DNA of 64,000 nucleotides from an uncultured Lachnospiraceae bacterium (GCA_937920345.1 CALGVA010000055.1:1-64000), one strand, 5' to 3'. Positions 9,083 to 18,500 are shown, numbered from the stretch's first letter. Numbers and translations are program-made. Notes: generated by a model from the sequence alone, not told the origin.

Positions 9083-9808
9083 TCAAAAGCCCCATGGAAG
9101 ATACGCCGCCAGAACCGCCAGCACAACAGCAGGCAGCATATTCGCAACGCGCACCTTTTTACCCCAGACCAGATTCACGCCCACGCAGAAAATCAGGACG
9201 GAGCCGATCAGGGACAGATAGGAAACCGCCGTCCCGGTCATAACCGGCGCCAGCAATCGCGCAAGTACGGTGACCGCTCCCTCGAAAATAAAGACGGGAA
9301 TGGCAGAAAAGACACAGCCCTTTCCCATGGAGGAAGTCATAACCGCTATGATGATCAGATCCAGCACTGATTTTACCATGAGCGTGGAATAGTCATTCAA
9401 CATACCGTCCTGTATGGCTCCGACGATCGCCATCGCACCGATACAGACCGTCAAAGATGACGTTACAAAAGCATTCACAAAACCGGAATCACCACTGTTC
9501 CCCGTCTTATGTTTCAGCCACTCGCCGAACCGTTCGAACCCTTTCTCGATACCGATCAACTCCCCGATCACGGTTCCGGCCGCAAGGCAGAGCACCACCA
9601 GCATGGATTTTCCGCTGGTGACCGTATCACCCTCTATCCTGAGCATGCCTTCCATCGCGCCGGCAACCGCAATGAACAGGACACTGATTCCGCAAGCCTT
9701 ATTTAATGCTTCCTGTTGTTCATCCTTAAATAATTTTCCTGTAAAATGTCCGATCAGACCGCCTGCAAGAATAGCGGCACTGTTGATTAGCGTTCCAAGT
9801 CCTGTCAT
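9083..9808 (-). CDS. DUF554 family membrane protein (YqgA-like)
   Basis: A 241-residue membrane protein with about seven helices rich in Gly and Ala. The opening MTGLGTLINSAAILAGGLIG is the conserved DUF554 start, so the ATG at 9808 is taken, four codons inside the longest frame. FKDEQQEALNKACGISVLFI and GTVIGELIGIEKGFERFG are the other family blocks. The role is unknown; transport has been suggested for the family but not shown here. The 137-nt gap to nadE holds a small GC hairpin (CAGCGC/GCGCTG) but no obvious T-tract. Confidence 0.85.
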   Translation of the reverse strand: MTGLGTLINSAAILAGGLIGHFTGKLFKDEQQEALNKACGISVLFIAVAGAMEGMLRIEGDTVTSGKSMLVVLCLAAGTVIGELIGIEKGFERFGEWLKHKTGNSGDSGFVNAFVTSSLTVCIGAMAIVGAIQDGMLNDYSTLMVKSVLDLIIIAVMTSSMGKGCVFSAIPVFIFEGAVTVLARLLAPVMTGTAVSYLSLIGSVLIFCVGVNLVWGKKVRVANMLPAVVLAVLAAYLPWGF

Positions 9809-9905
9809 CTTAATATCCATTCCGAAGTGTTTTACGCTGAGGAAGCAGACAAGATGTCAGATTATGCTCTGTCCTCATGCTTCCGTACCCATAATCCGGT
9901 GTCCT

Positions 9906-10151
9906 CTACTTCTTTTTATCCGAATCACCGTGCATATATTCATGATACAGGGATTCCCGATACCCGCGGTCGGAAAGCGCCCGTTCCAGCGCTTCTGTCT
10001 CTCCGGCATCCATAAGGCTTTTAAGCATTCGGGCGAGTTCTTCTCTTCCCGCTTCTCTTCCTTCTTCCCGCTCATTCTTCATATGTTTCTCTTCATCATA
10101 CTCAAAAATACTCACTGCTATCGCCTCCGCACGATAATCGTCCTTCCCCAT
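9906..10151 (-). CDS. Rpn C-terminal remnant or small protein
   Basis: An 81-residue, highly charged protein. The stretch FEYDEEKHMKNEREEGREAG is what is normally found just after the nuclease domain of Rpn/PDDEXK_2 proteins, but no nuclease domain precedes it. The frame is intact with an AAAGGGG ribosome binding site, and it begins 8 nt after the GNAT stop. It is most simply a decayed Rpn copy whose tail remains open; expression as a small protein cannot be excluded. Confidence 0.5.
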   Translation of the reverse strand: MGKDDYRAEAIAVSIFEYDEEKHMKNEREEGREAGREELARMLKSLMDAGETEALERALSDRGYRESLYHEYMHGDSDKKK

Positions 10152-10159
10152 CTGCCCCT

Positions 10160-10615
10160 TTAAAGGTCTTTGGCAAAGCAGACTGCACCTTCCAGCTTAT
10201 CATAAGGCGGGTAATTGGGGATCTGATAATAACCGAGTTTTTTATATAATCCGACCGCTTCTGTCATGATTTCTCTGGTCTGCAGAATTGTCCGCCCAAA
10301 TCCCTGCTCTTTTGCTTTTTCTTCAATCTGTTCCATGATCGCAGTGCCTAAACCCTTTCCTCTATATGCAGGCTCGACCCAGACCCGTTTCACTTCCGCA
10401 TCCTGTTCTGAATATTTTTTCAGTCCGGCACAGACAATTGCCTCGTTATCCGCATAGGCTATGACCACGTCATGAATACTTTCAGAAATATTATAAGGCA
10501 TAAAAGATTTTCTGCGATCCGCACCACCCACAATGCTGCTGTAATAATCTTCCGTAATCAGATAAAATTTCAGGAAATCTTCATGCGTTCCGTCTGTCCA
10601 TATATATTTTATCAT
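10160..10615 (-). CDS. GNAT family N-acetyltransferase
   Basis: A 151-residue acetyltransferase. The acetyl-CoA binding motif A is VWVEPAYRGKGLGTAIMEQI, followed by LQTREIMTEAVGLYKKLGYY, the usual C-terminal strand-helix of small-molecule GNATs. The ATG at 10615 (MIKYIWTDG) is preferred; GTG codons at 10621 and 10639 are in frame and GGAGAG lies between them, so the start is uncertain. The substrate is unknown. Confidence 0.85.
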   Translation of the reverse strand: MIKYIWTDGTHEDFLKFYLITEDYYSSIVGGADRRKSFMPYNISESIHDVVIAYADNEAIVCAGLKKYSEQDAEVKRVWVEPAYRGKGLGTAIMEQIEEKAKEQGFGRTILQTREIMTEAVGLYKKLGYYQIPNYPPYDKLEGAVCFAKDL

Positions 10616-10669
10616 ATCCACTGCTTTCTCTCCTAACACCTGCCCTGTTTAAATCCAGACCAGCCTCCG

Positions 10670-11902
10670 CTAAATATACGTGATCGGAAGCGCAACCAGA
10701 TTCTCCCTCAGATAAGTTTTCTTATCGATCAGGCAAAGAATCACACCCATCCCTCTCGACTTCTCCTGCACCTTATCAAGCACGGGATTTGCCGCGCCCA
10801 TATCAGCCCTGGGATTGCCGGACATTTTAATTTCAACGGGATATAAAATTCCGTTTTCTTCTATGATGAGGTCAATCTCATTTTCTCCGGCTGCATTTTT
10901 ATCCTTTCCTCTGTAATAAAAGATATGGAACTTATAGTCCATGCCTTCATTGGAATAGGATTTTAGGATTTCCGATACCATAAAAGTCTCAAACATACTG
11001 CCCGCTACAGCCGAACATTTCAACGCGTCCGGCGTCAGCCATCTTGTCAGATAACAGGCCAGTCCTGTATCCCTGAAATAGAGCTTTGGCGTTTTAATCG
11101 CTCTGTGCAGTGCCGCCGCGCTGTATGGTTGTAACAAGAACACGATCCCCGTCCGTTCCAGAATAGAAATCCATGTCTTGACAGTGGGCTCACTTACGCC
11201 AATCTCACCTGCAATATTTGCATAGTTTAACAGTTCGCCTGTTCTTGCGGCAACAGCCGTCAGAAACTTTGTAAAGGTAATACTGTCTGCTGAAATCAAT
11301 TCGTTAATATCCCGCTCAAGATACGTGGATACATAAGAAGAATAGTAATCCTGCCAGTCTCTTTCCACATCGTATAATTCAGGATAGGAACCTCTGTGTA
11401 TCGTTTCCCACAAATCGCGATAAGGCTTTATGTCCTTTTCGCGTTCTTTCAGATATTCCTCCGTCGGAACAAAATGTCTGTTGAACTTTACACCGTATAT
11501 TTCACGAAGGGACAGCCCCGCCAGCTCTGTGATCGAGACTCTTCCCGCAAGGGATTCGCTCATCCCTTTCATCAGTTCCAGCTTCTGAGAACCCGACAGA
11601 ATAAACATACCTCTCTCATCAGATTCGTCAACGATCCGCTTAATCTCTTCCAGAATACTGTTTTCTTTCTGAACCTCATCAATAAATAAAGGGCATGGAT
11701 TGTTCAGAAAAAAAAGCCCGGGCTCTTCTCTCGCCTGCAGCCTTGTCAGCCGGTCGTCAAAATTTGCCCTGTGATATCCGGTAAACTCATGCTTAACAAG
11801 CGTTGACTTTCCAACCTGTCTGGCTCCTGTGATGAGTGTACACTTGCTGTTTAAAACTCTGCTCTTTAATATTGGTGTGACTGCCCGTTCTATATATGAC
11901 AC
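10670..11902 (-). CDS. AAA_14/DUF4143 ATPase (copy 1)
   Basis: A 410-residue P-loop ATPase. The start is the GTG at 11902, behind GGAGGAGC. The longer frame from 11956 would begin upstream of its own -10 box, and the GTG start aligns with the paralogue at 55985-57211 (SYIERAV against MYIQRHL). Walker A GARQVGKST is at about 26-34 and Walker B PLFIDEVQK near 72. A helix-turn-helix-like segment (IAGEIGVSEPTVKTWISILE) joins the ATPase to the C-terminal DUF4143 region with a PD-(D/E)XK-like tail (ENEIDLIIEENGILYPVEIK). These proteins are widespread and multicopy in anaerobes; their function is not established. Confidence 0.88.
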   Translation of the reverse strand: MSYIERAVTPILKSRVLNSKCTLITGARQVGKSTLVKHEFTGYHRANFDDRLTRLQAREEPGLFFLNNPCPLFIDEVQKENSILEEIKRIVDESDERGMFILSGSQKLELMKGMSESLAGRVSITELAGLSLREIYGVKFNRHFVPTEEYLKEREKDIKPYRDLWETIHRGSYPELYDVERDWQDYYSSYVSTYLERDINELISADSITFTKFLTAVAARTGELLNYANIAGEIGVSEPTVKTWISILERTGIVFLLQPYSAAALHRAIKTPKLYFRDTGLACYLTRWLTPDALKCSAVAGSMFETFMVSEILKSYSNEGMDYKFHIFYYRGKDKNAAGENEIDLIIEENGILYPVEIKMSGNPRADMGAANPVLDKVQEKSRGMGVILCLIDKKTYLRENLVALPITYI

Positions 11903-11917
11903 ACGCGCTCCTCCATC

Positions 11918-11948
11918 GACTAATCTAAAGTCTGATTTTATTTTAGTC
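11918..11948. promoter_or_regulatory. Dyad overlapping the -10 of DUF4143 copy 1
   Basis: GACTAA (11918-11923) and TTAGTC (11943-11948) form an imperfect palindrome that covers the -10 and initiation region, just before the GGAGGAGC ribosome binding site. The minus-strand sequence contains TAAAATAAA, shared with the other two DUF4143 genes in the window. Confidence 0.5.
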
Positions 11949-11968
11949 GTATCCATTCAATTTGTCAA
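11940..11968 (-). promoter_or_regulatory. Promoter of DUF4143 copy 1
   Basis: TTGACA (11963-11968), 17-nt spacer, TAAAAT (11940-11945) on the minus strand. Its position inside the longest reading frame is why the GTG at 11902 is taken as the start. Confidence 0.7.
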
Positions 11969-12004
11969 TCCGGTCTGCTGATTTGAAATCCGGCTCTCCG
12001 CCCC

Positions 12005-12066
12005 TGCAATATATACGTTTTCGTACGGATTTAGCAGTAAATGCTAAATCCTGTGTGAACAGTAAC
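12005..12066 (-). repeat. Dispersed hairpin repeat, family D copy 1
   Basis: On the minus strand it begins 4 nt after the stop codon of the Lhr-like helicase gene. It contains the stem GGATTTAGCA/TGCTAAATCC (12042-12051 with 12027-12036) followed by CGTACGAAAACGTATATATT. A second copy lies at 60745-60801 in the opposite orientation. It is absent from any reading frame. Confidence 0.85.
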
Positions 12067-12070
12067 GCCC

Positions 12071-15000
12071 CTACCGGTACAACACATAATCCTGCATTTC
12101 CTTCATAAATCCGGCTTTCCCCAGGGCTTCTCCCGCCTGCGCCGGATACTCTTTTACAACGATCCGTTTTACCGCCGGAAAAAGACTGCCCCGCTTAAAG
12201 TCCTCCGCAAAAAGACGCAGACATTGTTCCAGCCGGTCTGCCGTCATATCCGGTTCAAAAAGACGCAGCGTTTTCCCCTGCCGTTCCATCACCATAACGG
12301 GATCGCCGCCCGTATACGCCACTGCCGTGCCGGGCACGCACACGAAATTTTTTCCTTCCTGATGAGGCAGTATCTTACCCCGGCACTGTGCCGGATCGAC
12401 GGCATTTACCCAGATCATTTTCTTTTCCGGATTCGTAAGTCTCCGTACCACGCTCTCGTAGTCTTTTCCACGGATAAACTGCGCGCCCGACAGCTCCTTC
12501 ACAAAATATCCCCTTCTCGCCTGTCCGGTGTACTCCCAGATCCGCAGCACCGACAGCGCTTCCTGCCAGGAAAAACCACATGCCGTGACAGTCTCCTTAC
12601 ACAGAACGGGACTATAATCAAAGCAGGCTTCCAGCTTCTCTTCGATGGTTTTCTCCCGAACCGGTCTGACAATGTCCCACCTTCCCGTCTGCAATGCCTT
12701 GACCCGCATATTCACACGCTGTCTGGTAACCGCTTTCTTCGTCTTCTCACGGTCGATCCACTGCCGCACCGGGAGATAGCTGTCCGCATAGACCAGCCCT
12801 TTTTCCAGCAGAGATAATAACGTATCATAGGGCGATTCGCCGGGCAGCAGACTGTTCAGTGCCTGCATGAAACAGGCGCCGCGCTTTAAGATCGCGCCGT
12901 AGATGATCTGCTCTTTGTCTGTAAGAATTTCGGCAATTGCCGGGAACTCCGATTGTACCGCTGTCCGGCTTTCGTATTCTTCCTGCCGGGTCTCTGCACT
13001 CCGGGTCTCCGGGTTTCCCGTCACCAGACTGCCCACATCCGCCTCCCAGTCGATATCCGCCTGATCATCAAACCGCAGTCCGCCCTTTTCCTCCATATGC
13101 CAGAAAAGCTCTCCCGTTGCAAGGAAACTGTCCAGCACGGTTTCCCGGTAATTCCGCACCCGTCTGGGCAGAATGATCTTCTCCCAATAGACTGCCGGAA
13201 ATACCATACCCGCATACTGCCGCAAGGTATTTTCCAGACATTCTGCCGCCGGCGCACCGGATTCAAGCCCGGAAAGCATGAGCGCCGCATAGTTTTCCGG
13301 CGGACAGGTCCGTATTTCTTCTCTTCTGTTTTTCAGGGTGCGGACTCTGGCGCGGCTGTACAGTTTCCCGTGGTAATATCTGCCGTCCTGCTTCGCCGCT
13401 TCCCCCTGATGACACAATGCTTCCAGAACTGCCGCCGCTGTCTGTTCGGTCCAGCCGTAGCGTGCCGCCGTCTGGGCGGCGTCCGCTGCGCCCCGGTAGC
13501 GGAGCATACGTCTTACAATGTGAAGACGGGATTCCAAACACCGCTTTTCCGTCTGTGCGTTCTCCTGCCATTCCACGCTGTCCCGTTTTCCTACCCGGTT
13601 CCGGCGATTCTCTAAGTCCTGCTGCCCGGATTTCTCAGCCGAAAACCGCTGCCCGCCTTCTATATCGGGCTGCTCCGGCGCTCCCTCTTCCATCTCCATC
13701 AGCGCCGCAGTATACTCTGCCTCCTGCTCCGCCGCGATCCAGAGTCCCTGTTCCAGATACAGAACTCTGCCTTCCTTCGCCAGACTGTCCAGCCATTCCA
13801 CCGGAATATCCAGTTCGCCCGCCGCCAGATCGCCTTCCGTCATCAGCAGCGAATGCAGCTGTTTCTCGTCCTGCGGTCGTCTGCCGCGCTCCTGCACTTC
13901 CTCCAACTCCACGGCACCGGGACGCACAAGATTCTTTTCTTTCTTCAGTGCTTCCTCCACCGCCCCGTGAATCCCCCGCGGGGTAGGCGCATAATCATAC
14001 ATCACCGCCGCTTCCTGACTCCACTGCAGGGGCAGCGACATGGGCGAAGGGGTCTCCGTATAGATCTCTCTGACCGTGACCGCACCGCTGCGGATATCGT
14101 ACAGAAGTTCCTGCACCCCTTTCACATCCCAGAGTTCCTCGATACATTCCCGTCTCGTCTCCCGGATCAGCGGATGTTCCTGCTCCCGCACCACCTGCTC
14201 TAACATTTCCGCACTTCTTAAGCGCTGCATCCAGAGGGGCTGCCGGCCGTTACGGCGCACACCCATCATCAGGGCCCGCCCGCTGTTATACCGGAATGCC
14301 ATGTTGAAAAGAGGCGTCACCGGCAGCAGAATCTCCAGCTTACGCACACAGCCGTCCACATCGATCCGCTCCAAAATTCCCTCCGGCAGACTCTGGCGTC
14401 CGTAGGAGTACAGCAGGAAACCGTCCTCTTCGTCCACGCTGCCGATTTCTGCCTCCGTAAGCTCCCTGAGTGTCTGCGCCGCCAGAAGCGACAGGGGCGC
14501 GTTGATCCGCCGGCCGAACACCGAATGTACCATCACCTGACTGTTGCCCGCCGCGTCCTTGAAATGTTCCACAATGAGCGTCTGATGATCCGGCAGGCTT
14601 CCCGTGGCCCGAATCTGCCGTTCCAGATAGCCCGACGCCAGATTGGAGGCTGACTCGTCCAGCCCCAGTTCTCCCAGCGCCTCCTTCAGCCTGCCGTCTT
14701 CATAGGCCTTCTGCAAAGCGCAGGATATTCTGCCGAAAGCCTCTCCCGTCCGCTTGTCCCGGCCTTTGATCTCTCCATGCCAGAAAGGAAGCCTGGCCCC
14801 CTCCATCTGCGCCTGCGTCACCGTCACGGTATCACGGCTGATATTCACGACTCTCCACGCAAAAGAACCAAGGATAAAGCGGTCGCCCTTCTGGGACTCA
14901 TAGACAAACTCCTCATCCACCTCTCCCAGCTTCACGCCCTCCTGCGTCTTGACGGTATACAGCCCCTTGTCGGGGATCGTGCCGCCCGCGGAAACCGCCA

Positions 15001-16468
15001 GCATTCTGCTGTAACCGTCTCCCTCCACCCTTTCGTGTATCCGGTCGTACAAGACCCTGGGACGTGCCGGGATGTCCTTCTCATGCTCATAATCTCCCGC
15101 CAGCATGGCTAACACCGCCTTCACGTCCTCTCTGGTGATATGCCGGAAAGGCCATGCCCGGGGAAGAATCTCCATCACCTCGGAAAGTTCATATCCCTTA
15201 AAAGCCGCCATAGAGACCAAATGCTGCGCCAGCACATCCAGACACTGCACCGGCGGTTTCACATGCTCCACGCCGCCCAGTCTCGCAAGCTGTGCCGTCA
15301 TCCCGCAGGACACGCATTCCGCCGCCGTTCTGGGGAAAAGATACATCACGCTGACCCGCCCCGGATTGTGCCCCGCCCGGCCAAGACGCTGCATGGTTCC
15401 GGAAATCGTGCGGGGACACCCCACCTGCAGCACCTGATCAATCTCCCCCACATCAATACCCAGTTCCATGGAAGAAGTGGCGCATAAAAGCCGTAATTTT
15501 CCGTCCCGCAGATTCAGTTCCGTCTCCGCCCTCTGCTCTTTGGAGAGACTCCCGTGGTGCACTCTGGCAAACCCCTCGCCGCCCAATAGGTTTACATAAT
15601 ACGCCAACTTCTCCGCATACCGCCGCCCTTCCACGAAGGCGATCACACTGCGGCTGTTCTGACAATACTGGAATACCAGTTTTCCCAGTTCCTCCCATAC
15701 CGGATCTTTTCTCGGCCCCCTGACCGCATCCGCATATGGGCTTAAGATTTCCAGCCGCACCTGCTTCTTCATCACTGGCGCGGCAATGCTGACTTCCTCC
15801 GGCGCCAGATAGGCCGCTGCCACATCAAGCGGCTCGATGGTGGCCGACAGACCGATCCGCTGCAGCGGCCGGCCGCACAAATAGTCCAGTCTGGCAAGGG
15901 AAAGCATAAGGTGCGCTCCCCGCTTCGTGTCGATCAGCGCATGCAGCTCATCTATAATGACCGCTTTTGCCGTCGCAAGCACCGTCTGTCCCGTCTTGCT
16001 GGTCAACATCAGATATAACGATTCCGGTGTGATAATCAGAATATGGGGCGGCTTCTTAACCATCTGCTGCCGCTCTCTCTGGGGCGTATCTCCCGTCCGG
16101 ATTCCCACACTGATCTCCGACACGGCCCCGATCCCGTTCAGAGGCCGCCGCAGGTTCTCCCGGATATCCGCTGCCAGGGACTTGAGAGGAGACACGTAAA
16201 TAAGCTGCAGTTCCTGCCCCAGCGTTCCCGCCTGCGCCTGCCGCTTCATCTGATCCAGAAAGATCAGGAACGCCGACAGCGTCTTACCTGTTCCTGTGGG
16301 CGCAGATATGAGCGCATGTTTCCCCGCCGCAATGATGGGCCACGCCTCGCACTGTACAGGCGTCGGTTCACCAAGCGCCTGTGCAAACCACGCCCCGGTC
16401 TCCTCCGTAAACAGACTTAAGACCCTTTCCCTGTCGGTTTTTTCACAACTTTCCTTCTCTTTCCCCAT
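12071..16468 (-). CDS. Lhr-like DEAD/DEAH-box superfamily 2 helicase
   Basis: A 1465-residue ATP-dependent helicase starting at the ATG at 16468 behind GAGGA; the frame is open further upstream through a repeat element but that part is not protein-like. The Q-motif region precedes Walker A APTGTGKT (about 56-63). Motif II is DELH (173-176), motif III SAT follows, and the second RecA domain carries GIDVGEIDQV and QRLGRAGHNPGR. Then come the winged-helix and beta-barrel parts of Lhr-Core and a long C-terminal extension of several hundred residues, as in long Lhr proteins. A charged, low-complexity stretch (about 950-1000) interrupts the extension. The role is presumably DNA repair or RNA:DNA hybrid unwinding; no nuclease partner is adjacent. 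Confidence 0.9.
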   Translation of the reverse strand: MGKEKESCEKTDRERVLSLFTEETGAWFAQALGEPTPVQCEAWPIIAAGKHALISAPTGTGKTLSAFLIFLDQMKRQAQAGTLGQELQLIYVSPLKSLAADIRENLRRPLNGIGAVSEISVGIRTGDTPQRERQQMVKKPPHILIITPESLYLMLTSKTGQTVLATAKAVIIDELHALIDTKRGAHLMLSLARLDYLCGRPLQRIGLSATIEPLDVAAAYLAPEEVSIAAPVMKKQVRLEILSPYADAVRGPRKDPVWEELGKLVFQYCQNSRSVIAFVEGRRYAEKLAYYVNLLGGEGFARVHHGSLSKEQRAETELNLRDGKLRLLCATSSMELGIDVGEIDQVLQVGCPRTISGTMQRLGRAGHNPGRVSVMYLFPRTAAECVSCGMTAQLARLGGVEHVKPPVQCLDVLAQHLVSMAAFKGYELSEVMEILPRAWPFRHITREDVKAVLAMLAGDYEHEKDIPARPRVLYDRIHERVEGDGYSRMLAVSAGGTIPDKGLYTVKTQEGVKLGEVDEEFVYESQKGDRFILGSFAWRVVNISRDTVTVTQAQMEGARLPFWHGEIKGRDKRTGEAFGRISCALQKAYEDGRLKEALGELGLDESASNLASGYLERQIRATGSLPDHQTLIVEHFKDAAGNSQVMVHSVFGRRINAPLSLLAAQTLRELTEAEIGSVDEEDGFLLYSYGRQSLPEGILERIDVDGCVRKLEILLPVTPLFNMAFRYNSGRALMMGVRRNGRQPLWMQRLRSAEMLEQVVREQEHPLIRETRRECIEELWDVKGVQELLYDIRSGAVTVREIYTETPSPMSLPLQWSQEAAVMYDYAPTPRGIHGAVEEALKKEKNLVRPGAVELEEVQERGRRPQDEKQLHSLLMTEGDLAAGELDIPVEWLDSLAKEGRVLYLEQGLWIAAEQEAEYTAALMEMEEGAPEQPDIEGGQRFSAEKSGQQDLENRRNRVGKRDSVEWQENAQTEKRCLESRLHIVRRMLRYRGAADAAQTAARYGWTEQTAAAVLEALCHQGEAAKQDGRYYHGKLYSRARVRTLKNRREEIRTCPPENYAALMLSGLESGAPAAECLENTLRQYAGMVFPAVYWEKIILPRRVRNYRETVLDSFLATGELFWHMEEKGGLRFDDQADIDWEADVGSLVTGNPETRSAETRQEEYESRTAVQSEFPAIAEILTDKEQIIYGAILKRGACFMQALNSLLPGESPYDTLLSLLEKGLVYADSYLPVRQWIDREKTKKAVTRQRVNMRVKALQTGRWDIVRPVREKTIEEKLEACFDYSPVLCKETVTACGFSWQEALSVLRIWEYTGQARRGYFVKELSGAQFIRGKDYESVVRRLTNPEKKMIWVNAVDPAQCRGKILPHQEGKNFVCVPGTAVAYTGGDPVMVMERQGKTLRLFEPDMTADRLEQCLRLFAEDFKRGSLFPAVKRIVVKEYPAQAGEALGKAGFMKEMQDYVLYR

Positions 16469-16541
16469 GCTTTTCTTCCTCACATCTGCCCGGAATTCAC
16501 CACATTGCGGTGACCGTCTGACAGAAACTACGCCACTGCAC

Positions 16542-16628
16542 GGAGAATGCCCCCTTTGGCATTCTCCCGTGTGAAGTTTTAGATAACTCAGTCTGCGCAT
16601 TTTGCAGACTTAATCATTCTCTTCACAC
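16542..16628 (-). repeat. Stop-codon-anchored structured element, copy A
   Basis: Read on the minus strand it starts in the last codons of hslO: the TGA stop is inside the stem GTGTGAAG (16621-16628), which pairs with CTTCACAC (16569-16576). Nested inside is AGTCTGC/GCAGACT (16604-16610 with 16590-16596). A second hairpin follows, GGAGAATGCC/GGCATTCTCC (16558-16567 with 16542-16551). Copies B and C share this plan. There is no U-tract, so it is not an ordinary terminator. Confidence 0.85.
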
Positions 16629-17492
16629 ATGGATCTTTTTCAACTCCTCCACAGTAAACACATAATCCGTATTGCAGAAATGGCAGTTTAAGGTTACATC
16701 TTCTCCCTCGTCGATCAGTTCCTGCAGTTCCTTTTTCCCCAGACTGACCAGTACCTTCTCCACCCGCTCTTTATTGCAGTTGCAGTGAAACCGCACCGGC
16801 ATAGTATCGGTAATCTCCACGCCCAGATCGCCCAGCACGGTTTCCAGGATCTGTTCCGGCGTGCTGCCCTGCTCCAACAGGGTAGTCACCGGGGGAAGCA
16901 CAGACAGCTTCTGTTCCAGTCTGGCGATCACTTCCTCCTCCGTAAAAGGCATAAGCTGTATGATAAAACCACCCGCCTGCTTCACCGTATTGTTTTTCTC
17001 CATGAGAACGCCTAACGCCACGCTGGAAGGCACCTGCTCGGAGGCTGCAAAATAATAGGTCAGATCATCTCCGATCTCCCCCGTTTTCAGTTCGATCGTA
17101 GAAGAATAAGGCTCCTTTAAGCCCATATCCTTCATCACCGTCAATACCCCCAGCCCGATCACGCCGCCCACATCCAGCTTTCCCGCACGGTTCGGCGGCA
17201 TCATCGCCTGCGGGTTGTCCGCGTATCCTTTGACGTTCCCTTTGGAATCCGCCGTCACCGTCAGTCCATGTACCGGGCCGGCGCCGTTTATCTGCAGGGT
17301 CAGAAGATCCTGTTCCCCTTTTAACATACTGCCCATCATCACGCCGCCCGTCATCAGCCGCCCCAGCGCCGCCGTCACCACCGGACTTAAATCATGGGCG
17401 TTTCTGGCATATTCCACCAGTTCTCTCGATGTCACGGCAAAAGCCCGTATCTGCGCGTTCGCCGCTGTTGCTCTTACAAGATAGTCTGTCAT
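16623..17492 (-). CDS. hslO: Hsp33 redox-regulated holdase chaperone
   Basis: A 289-residue cytoplasmic chaperone that is switched on by oxidation. The N-terminal domain holds the family pattern VRATAANAQIRAFAVTS and RLMTGGVMMGSMLKG. The C-terminal zinc centre is complete: Cys237-x-Cys239 (HCNCN) and Cys270-x-x-Cys273 (CHFC). Length is normal. It lies downstream of the methyltransferase gene across a 120-nt gap containing a small hairpin (TATCACA/TGTGATA). Its stop codon is embedded in repeat element A. Confidence 0.96.
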   Translation of the reverse strand: MTDYLVRATAANAQIRAFAVTSRELVEYARNAHDLSPVVTAALGRLMTGGVMMGSMLKGEQDLLTLQINGAGPVHGLTVTADSKGNVKGYADNPQAMMPPNRAGKLDVGGVIGLGVLTVMKDMGLKEPYSSTIELKTGEIGDDLTYYFAASEQVPSSVALGVLMEKNNTVKQAGGFIIQLMPFTEEEVIARLEQKLSVLPPVTTLLEQGSTPEQILETVLGDLGVEITDTMPVRFHCNCNKERVEKVLVSLGKKELQELIDEGEDVTLNCHFCNTDYVFTVEELKKIHV

Positions 17493-17612
17493 ATTTACCT
17501 CTATTCCGGAACGTTCACGCGACCCGCGGCGCTCCTTTTATTCTGATCTCCACGCATATCACAAATCTGCCTGTGATACTTCAAATAGAAATTTGTATAA
17601 CCTTTGATTTTT

Positions 17613-18476
17613 TTACACTGTATACCTTTTGCCGCATTCCCTTGCCACCACATAGATCCGCTCGCTTACCTCCGTGACCGCTCCGCGGGTATCCGCGTCC
17701 ACAGCCTCCACAAAGACCAGTCCTGCCTGCCGCAGATAATCCTTCATCTGTTCCAGCCGGTATCCGCGCTGGTAGTGGGTTTCCTGAAATTTTCTGTATA
17801 GGTCCGGCTTCTCGTCCTCCTGCACGAAAATGGTCAGATCATACTCATTGATCTCCTCTTCCTCATGGTAAAAATTATCCCATATAAAGCTGCACGCTTC
17901 CCGGTTCTCCGCAATCGTCGTATCCCCGATCACAATTTCATACTTGTAAACCGTATTGAAATCAAAAATAAAGAGCCCGCCGGGGTAAAGGTAATTATTG
18001 ACCAGCCGAAACGTTTCGACCACGTCCTCCTCTTCCAGAAGATAGTTGACAGAATCGCAGACACTGACCACTGCCCCTACCGTACCGTACAGTTCAAAAC
18101 TTCTCATATCCTGCAGCAGATATAAGATATCCAGACCGGACTTTACCCGCTTCTCAATGGCGATTTCCAGCATGTCCGCCGCGTTGTCAATGCCGATCAT
18201 GTCGTACCCCCACCTTGCCAGCAGTTCCGTCAGCGTACCCGTACCACAGCCGAGGTCAAGGATCGTATTGCGCTCCTGATCATTCCGGTTCTCCGGTATA
18301 CCTGTCTCGCCGCCGGATACAAATCCGCCCCCGCTTCCGGCGCGCTCTGACGCCGCATCCTGTTTTGTTTCCCTGTACTTCTCCAGCAGTTCCACCAGAT
18401 ATGCGCACCACGCTTCATAGGGTGTATCATCCATAAACGTATCATATACCTGTGCAAATCCTGTATATGCTTCCAT
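17613..18476 (-). CDS. Class I SAM-dependent methyltransferase
   Basis: A 287-residue methyltransferase with a GGAGGAG ribosome binding site. The opening YTGFAQVYDTFMDDTPYEAW is typical of a Clostridial group of small-molecule or tRNA-type methyltransferases. SAM motif I is ILDLGCGTGTLTELL (about 72-86), and GLFIFDFNTVYKYE is in the motif III/IV position. A Gly/Ser/Glu-rich linker (about 40-68) lengthens the loop before motif I compared with usual 240-250 residue members. The substrate is unknown. It follows an MmcQ/YjbR gene by 24 nt, so the two are probably cotranscribed. Confidence 0.88.
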   Translation of the reverse strand: MEAYTGFAQVYDTFMDDTPYEAWCAYLVELLEKYRETKQDAASERAGSGGGFVSGGETGIPENRNDQERNTILDLGCGTGTLTELLARWGYDMIGIDNAADMLEIAIEKRVKSGLDILYLLQDMRSFELYGTVGAVVSVCDSVNYLLEEEDVVETFRLVNNYLYPGGLFIFDFNTVYKYEIVIGDTTIAENREACSFIWDNFYHEEEEINEYDLTIFVQEDEKPDLYRKFQETHYQRGYRLEQMKDYLRQAGLVFVEAVDADTRGAVTEVSERIYVVARECGKRYTV

Positions 18477-18500
18477 CGCTCCTCCGCTTGTCCTCTTTCA

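Noticed and set aside
11903..11956. ATG at 11956 as start of DUF4143 copy 1
   Set aside because: The TTGACA/TAAAAT promoter lies inside this segment and a strong ribosome binding site precedes the GTG at 11902.
16469..16600. N-terminal extension of the Lhr-like helicase
   Set aside because: It would run through repeat element A; a good ribosome binding site supports the ATG at 16468.
16542..16628. Ordinary intrinsic terminator for hslO
   Set aside because: The stem includes the stop codon, there is no U-tract, and two other loci carry the same layered structure.
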